A DNA stretch of 64,000 bases from Bursaphelenchus xylophilus (taxonomy: Eukaryota > Nematoda > Chromadorea > Rhabditida > Aphelenchoididae): positions 5,141,501 to 5,205,500 of the forward strand of contig CAJFCV020000005.1 in the NCBI GenBank assembly GCA_904066235.2. Direction: 5' to 3'. The translations under genes and the position numbers were made by a program. Below, one piece after another: positions 58,945-64,000 of this stretch; within the stretch, counting starts at the first letter, position 1, and each line of letters starts with the position of its first letter. The notes below the pieces were generated by a model, which was not told the origin of the DNA, did not search any database, and was given only the letters and a program-made list of their open reading frames with translations.

Positions 58945-61900
58945 CTATGAGTCAAAATTGAAAAGATTAGGAAAACTCTCGCCGATCAGATCCACCAGAT
59001 CCTCATCCGTGAAGTTGGGGAACATACTCCTGATCTTGTTTCGGAACTCTGATTGGGAGGTCTTCTTGTCATTGGTGTTCATCTGGAGGTATCTTTTGCT
59101 AAGGAATTGGGCAGAGGCGCCGGGAACCTCTTCCTTTCTGGGCTCATTCTTCTTGGGCTTAGTCTTAGGTGTAGAAAGAGACATAGAAGTGGCTGGAGCC
59201 TGCTGAAGGGGCCGGGAGGATGATGCCGATGGCCCTGGTCGGCTTGTAGAAGGGGTGCTCGTAGAAGTGGAGGTCACGATAACAGTTCTAGTTGTTTTAG
59301 GCAACGATGGTGCTTTGGAAGTGGATGTCGAAGGTGCGACCGGCTTTGGTGCTTCCTTCTTGGCCTTAACTGGGGCCGGAGGCTTGGCGGGTTTCACGAT
59401 AATCGTTGATGATTCATTTAGGATTATAACGTTGGGGCTTTCGGCGGTCGGTTTATTGGCACTTTTTTCCTTAGGACTTGTCGAAACATTTGGCAACGAG
59501 TTCTCGGAGGGTTTGTCTGGGATATCCGTTGCCACCACCACATTGCCAGTTTTAAGTGACGTCATCTGGGGAACAACAAATCGATTAACTTCGTCCTTGG
59601 GGGTTTCCTTAGACTTCGGTGGAGGCTTCAAGCGGGGTTCTGGAGGAGTAAGGAGCTTCTGACGCCTGAGGATATCATTAGTTTTACTATTGGGTTTGGC
59701 CAAACGAGGAGGTGTTGGAGGACGAATTATTTTCTTGTGGACTGTAAACGATAATCAAAGTTAATTATAAGAATTCGGGACCTACCTCTTGGTGTTCTAA
59801 TCCTCTTTTTTTTCTCCTTTTTCTTGCCCTCATTTTCGGCCGATGGAGCCGACGCTGCTGAAGTTGAAGGCTGATCTGGATCCTGCAGAGAAATGGATTC
59901 CGGATTCAACGCAGCACCATTCGACTGATTTGGCGTTTCGGTTGCAGGTACTGTAGTGTCTGCGGCTTCGGCTGAATTACTCGGTCCAGCTTCGGGTTGA
60001 TCTTTATTCTCATCCTTCTTCTCCTCTTTTTTCGGCGCGGCCAATCGCAAGTGGGAGCAGTCTAAAATATCAACAATAATTAAAGCGTAATACAGATTCC
60101 AATCGATTGCTTACCACTTCGAAGTTTCTGGGTCAAGTTCTCTACCTCTTCAGCTCGCGCCAGCACAAACTTCAAGGTTTCATGAGCTTCGCTCCTAAGA
60201 TGCTTCAATGCCAGATCATTAACCTTTTGCCGATGAACAACTTCTTCATCTTGTCTTTCGATTTCACCCAACATTAATCTTCTTTTAATCATGTCCTCAC
60301 GCTTCCTTCGCTCGATTTCGGCCTCCTGAACTTTAATCTTTTCCTTTAAGCCGTGATTCAATTGCCCTAACTCCACATTTTTCTTCTTGGACTCAGCAAC
60401 TTCATCCAGCAGTCTACTACGAGTAATAACATCGTAAGTTTTCTTCTCCGGTTGTTTTGGCATCTTTTTCTTCGGTGGAGGGGGAGGAGGGGAGAGTGAA
60501 GGAGTTCTGTAGCGACGTTTCCTTTCCGGTGGCGACTTGTTCTCTTTGTCCTTTCCTATGGCTATTCTACCGCGGGCTTTTGGGATTACCCGAGAAGGAG
60601 AGTCCGTAAATTCATGTTGTTTCAAGGGTCTAGAGGCTGATTTAGCAGTAAAAGTTGAAGTACGGACACTCGCCGGAGTCGAAATGTTATTCTTCTTTGC
60701 CTTTGGAAGTGGTTCTTGAGTGACCTTTGCTCTTTTTGGAGGTAACGGAAGCATAACCGGCGGTGTATCGCTATTCTCAAATTTCCTAGGCCGTCCCTTC
60801 TTCTTTGGTTCAGGAAGATAAATTGGAAGTGTATTCTTTCCGTCGATAACCACGAGATCTTCAGGGTCGTCCTCAACGTTTGTAACTATCGGATTATAAG
60901 GAACAAAATTGGCGAGGTTTTCTTCTGGGTGATAGTAAACAGTGTCACCAACTGCATCAACAGTTGCGTCCACTAAGCCCTCCACTGCGTCAATCACTTC
61001 AGAGTCCAAATAATGGGCAGCAACTAAAATAGCAATAAATTAACAGAATTATGTCACTCACTGAACTTAAAAGCCATCTCTGAATTTTTTGGGTACTTAA
61101 ATTTCTGGGATAATTCCCTGAGGGAATATCGGAATTTTGTTGAATTAAGAATAATAGTACTCCGAATCCTGTGCTCCTGCTTCTTCCTAAACCATCTCTG
61201 ACGGTATAAATCAAGCGTCATCTTGACTGGCTTCGGTTTTTTAGGGATCGCAACGTGAAGTCCGTTGTTTTCTTCAACATACTCTGCTAACTTGTCATCC
61301 GGACGAAAATATATGTTCTCGCCAAAGGAAGCAATGGTAGCGTCGACCAAGTTCTTTACAATGTCCACGACCACTTTCTTATATTTCTGTTCAGCAACTA
61401 AAATCAATTATAAATTTATACCGTAACTCACCCAATCTGAAATCTCTTTCTGTGTTATTCGAGAATTGGAAAACTTTGCGCAACTTGTCCAAGTTTCGAT
61501 CAACCATGTTACGTTGGCTTATCATCTTATTAATCTGTTCTTCTCGGAGATGTTTCCTTTCTAAAGCCATCTGCGATGTGGTCTTCCTGTGCCGTTCAAA
61601 CCAAGCCCTTAATTCCTTTTTTGACAGATTTGCATTTGCTTCGATCCAATCAACTTCCTCATCGCCATCTAGAAGGTCTATGGACTTTTGTTTACTTCCC
61701 TCTTCTTCCTCGTCGTCATCATTTACGTCCGTGTAATCACCCAGATCTTCATCAGGAGTATAGAAAATAGATTTTCCAACCGTATTTATAGTTTCATCTA
61801 CCAAACATTTGAGCGTGTCTACTATTTCGGCATCCAATTCTTCCTTTGCCACTAAACTTGGTCATCAAATACTGTACGTCGCGACTTACCATATTCGAAC

Positions 61901-62262
61901 GCTTTCCTGGCTCTTTTTGGGTATTGGAATACGCGCTGTAACATCACCTCACGGTTGCGGGCCTCCTTTCCTTTGCGAAGCTGTTCCATTCTTAACCTCA
62001 CTCGTTCTTTCTTGGATTTCTTCTTCGCTCGTGCAGCTTCAGTCAGACCTTTCATCCCTTGGCTTGAAATTCCTTTCTGCTTGTTCTTTGCCTGTGTTGT
62101 TTTAAGATTCTCCAACTTCTCATAGAATCTCTTCTGCGCTCTTCGGGGAAGTGACGTTTGATGAGATGAATTCAGTTCATATTCGCTTCGGCCGCTTGAA
62201 GCTAGGGAGCTTTCACCATGCTGGTTGGGCGGGAAACGTTCTATATCAGTATTTTCTGCCAT
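58945..62262 (-). CDS. Large nuclear-type protein with three copies of an unrecognised exon-duplicated module
   Basis: Exons 62262-61890, 61851-61432, 61397-61062, 61023-60115, 60061-59786 and 59741-58945; all introns phase 1, 1036 residues. Exons 2, 3 and 4 each begin with the same module, VA/IA-x-x-x-x-(D/K)-x-x-(I/V)-(V/I)-D followed by LVDET/LVDAT and a (I/V)(F/Y)(F/Y)-x-P(D/E)-x-x-L strand: KSIFYTPDEDL, ENIYFRPDDKL and DTVYYHPEENL. Exons 1, 2 and 3 each end with a matching lead-in (FQYPKRARKAFEY, FQFSNNTERDFRL, FKYPKNSEMAFKF). Further on: an AT-hook-like KKKGRPRKFE (exon 4), a Pro run, a long coiled coil (about 570-670), a Ser/Thr/Pro-rich region, and a conserved-looking C-terminus MFPNFTDEDLVDLIGESFP. 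No known domain recognised. Basic segments and the AT-hook suggest a nuclear chromatin role; that is inference. Confidence 0.78.
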
Positions 62263-62853
62263 CTATGCCTGAAAAACAATAATATATTTTCTTGTATACA
62301 ATCACATCTGGTTGTAAAAGATAAACGAAGAATACTATTTATTACATGCATGCCCGAAAAAGCAACCCCAAAGAGAGAGCACTGGGCGCAGACTGCGGTT
62401 TGGTCAAATGTTTAGCGCCCAAAACGAACAAGTCCACAACACAATCTCCCGAGAAAAGCGTTTTTTCAGCGAATACTCGCCATTATTGATTCGATTTTGT
62501 GGAAACTTCGTTCCAAAAAAGATGCTTGATGGTCGCATGATATCATGCGACCATCAAGATGTGATTCGGTGAACAATAGATTATAAAGAGTCGACATTTG
62601 ATTATCTGCGACGGCAACAAAGGCCACAGCTGACCTTGTTCTAGATATATACGTCTTCCGAAAATGCAAAATGTGCCATCTTTGCAGTCGTCAGCATACC
62701 AGTTTCAACTCAGAATCATACGCTCTTTTTGGCCTGGAGTGAAGCTCCCAATACGTCAAATCTTCAAATTCTTGATAATTTTATTAACAACTTCGAACGA
62801 ACGTTGGTCAGAAAATAATAAGAGTATAGTGCAGATTACTTAGGATTAGTGGA
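62263..62853. other. Intergenic region with a perfect palindrome
   Basis: 591 nt between the eIF4A-III stop and the start of the triplicated-module gene. No ORF supported. Contains a 34-bp perfect palindrome (62525-62558). Confidence 0.5.
62525..62558. repeat. 34-bp perfect palindrome
   Basis: The half-site CTTGATGGTCGCATGAT (62525-62541) is followed immediately by its exact reverse complement ATCATGCGACCATCAAG (62542-62558), with no spacer. The identity ends on both sides. Confidence 0.95.
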
Positions 62854-64000
62854 TCAGATCAAATCGGACACTTGCATGGGCATTTCATCAATCTGGGTCG
62901 AATAATATTGTTCAATATCTCGGAGAATTCTGATGTCGTCCTGCTTGACAAAGTTGATGGCTACACCCTTCCTTCCGTAACGTCCTGAACGGCCAATTCT
63001 GTGGATGTAGAGCTCACGGTTGTTAGGAAGATCATAGTTGACGACGAGGGAGACTTGAGGGACATCAAGACCTCTGGCCCAGACATCAGTAGAGATGAGA
63101 ACTCGAGATTCTCCGGCTCTGAATTGCTTCATTACCTCTTCTCTTTCCTTCTGTTCCATATCTGAATGGATACAAGAGACTGTGAAGTTGGCTTCTCTCA
63201 TCTTTTCGGCCAACCAGTCGACCTTTCTTCTGGTATTGCAGAAAACGACGGCCTGGGTGATGGTAAGGGTATCATACAAATCAGACAAAGTGTCGAACTT
63301 CCATTCCTCCCGGTCAACGGCAACAAAGAATTGTTTGATGCCATCAAGAGTCAACTCATCACTGAAATAGTAAAATAGGCCAGAATCAAAATATAAAAAA
63401 ACAAAGCCCATATATCAACCACTTACCGCTTGACCAGAACACGAACTGGATCGCTCATAAACTTGCTAGTCATCTCAAGTACTTCGTGGGGTAATGTGGC
63501 AGACAACAAAACAACTTGAGCTCCTGGAGGAAGGTATCTGTAGATATCATAAAGTTGCTCTTTAAAACCCTTGGTCAACATTTCATCGGCTTCATCAAGA
63601 ACGAGCATCTTAATTCCTCTGGTCCTCAAGTTTCTTCGTCTGATCATGTCAAAGACACGACCAGGAGTTCCGGTTACAATGTGTTGTCCATAATCTAACT
63701 TTCTCATATCCTCTCCAACGTTTGTTCCACCAATACAAGCGTGACACTGCACATTCATGTAATCTCCCAAAGCCAAAATAACCTTCTGGATCTGTGTGGC
63801 CAATTCACGTGTTGGAGACAAGATGAGAGCTTGAGTCTCTCTGGTCTGAACATCGATGGATTGAAGAACTCCAATTGAGAATGTAGCTGTCTTACCAGTA
63901 CCAGACTGAGCTCTAAAGAAATAAAAAATACGGTATCAGGAAACATACTGAGCAATAAGGTCGTTCCCCTTAATAATCTGCTTGATGGCCCTTTGCTGGA
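62854..64000 (-). CDS. EIF4A3: eIF4A-III DEAD-box helicase (5' end outside window)
   Basis: Three exons visible: 64000-63949 (partial), 63912-63427 and 63361-62854. Motifs in order: the Q-motif end [11 protein letters not shown], motif I AQSGTGKT (assembled across the first intron), motif Ia [12 protein letters not shown] and TPGRVFDM, motif [11 protein letters not shown], motif [11 protein letters not shown], then [18 protein letters not shown] and motif [15 protein letters not shown]. The linker after motif III ([20 protein letters not shown]) and the C-terminus ([18 protein letters not shown]) identify eIF4A-III, the exon-junction-complex subunit, rather than translation factor eIF4A-I/II. 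Nuclear role in splicing-coupled mRNP marking. Very strong conservation. Confidence 0.95.

Overview
This is a 64-kb stretch of a nematode-like nuclear genome. The evidence is many short introns (often 31-50 nt) with GTRAGT donors and TTTCAG/TTTTAG acceptors, acceptor-like sites just upstream of several start codons (candidate spliced-leader addition sites), same-strand genes about 100-200 nt apart that look like operons, and nematode-typical families (Kunitz/lustrin/thyroglobulin secreted proteins, MADF factors, nematode-type GNATs, a Six3/6 gene resembling ceh-32). The genus cannot be told from the sequence. All exon models were built by hand from reading frames and splice signals; exon lengths were checked for phase consistency.

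Layout. 0-3.6 kb: the last exon of a ChaC-type gamma-glutamylcyclotransferase, weak coding-looking segments including a divergent Hsp20-like ORF, and a minus-strand GNAT acetyltransferase with a small plus-strand coiled-coil gene nested in its intron. 3.6-19.5 kb: a gene-poor domain holding only the four-exon Six3/6-type homeobox gene, flanked by about 5.6 kb and 6.9 kb of apparently non-coding DNA with one inverted-repeat element. 19.5-24 kb: a small secreted protein, a secreted double-rhodanese protein that has lost its catalytic cysteine, and two tiny candidate genes. 24-30.6 kb: a very long modular secreted protein gene (Kunitz, lustrin-type, novel Cys-rich repeats, thyroglobulin-1) whose largest intron carries a Tc1-like element with 507-bp terminal inverted repeats. 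31-36.8 kb: a GIPC-type PDZ adaptor, a gene-free gap with a probable mariner remnant, and a second GNAT.

37.8-46.4 kb: an ADCK1-like ABC1 kinase on the minus strand with a complete two-PDZ gene nested antisense in its fourth intron; an operon-like trio ending in mitochondrial EF-Ts; a smaller Tg1-Tg1-Kunitz-lustrin-lustrin secreted protein; and an acidic hypothetical protein. 46.7-53.6 kb (minus): a MADF-BESS-type factor, Integrator subunit 5 and WBP11, the last two apparently co-operonic. 53.9-56 kb (plus): a protein with an MGC lipidation-type N-terminus and an RRM-like protein. 56.1-64 kb (minus): an ankyrin/double-RING Mind-bomb-like ligase, a 1036-residue protein built on three exon-duplicated copies of an unrecognised module, and the 3' part of eIF4A-III.

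Most of the right half encodes nuclear RNA-processing and regulatory proteins packed in short-spaced gene strings. The left half is a developmental-regulator domain followed by a secreted-protein cluster. The most novel-looking items are the triplicated exon module (58.9-62.3 kb), the rhodanese pseudoenzyme, the two antisense nested genes, and the long-hairpin transposon inside the giant secreted-protein gene.
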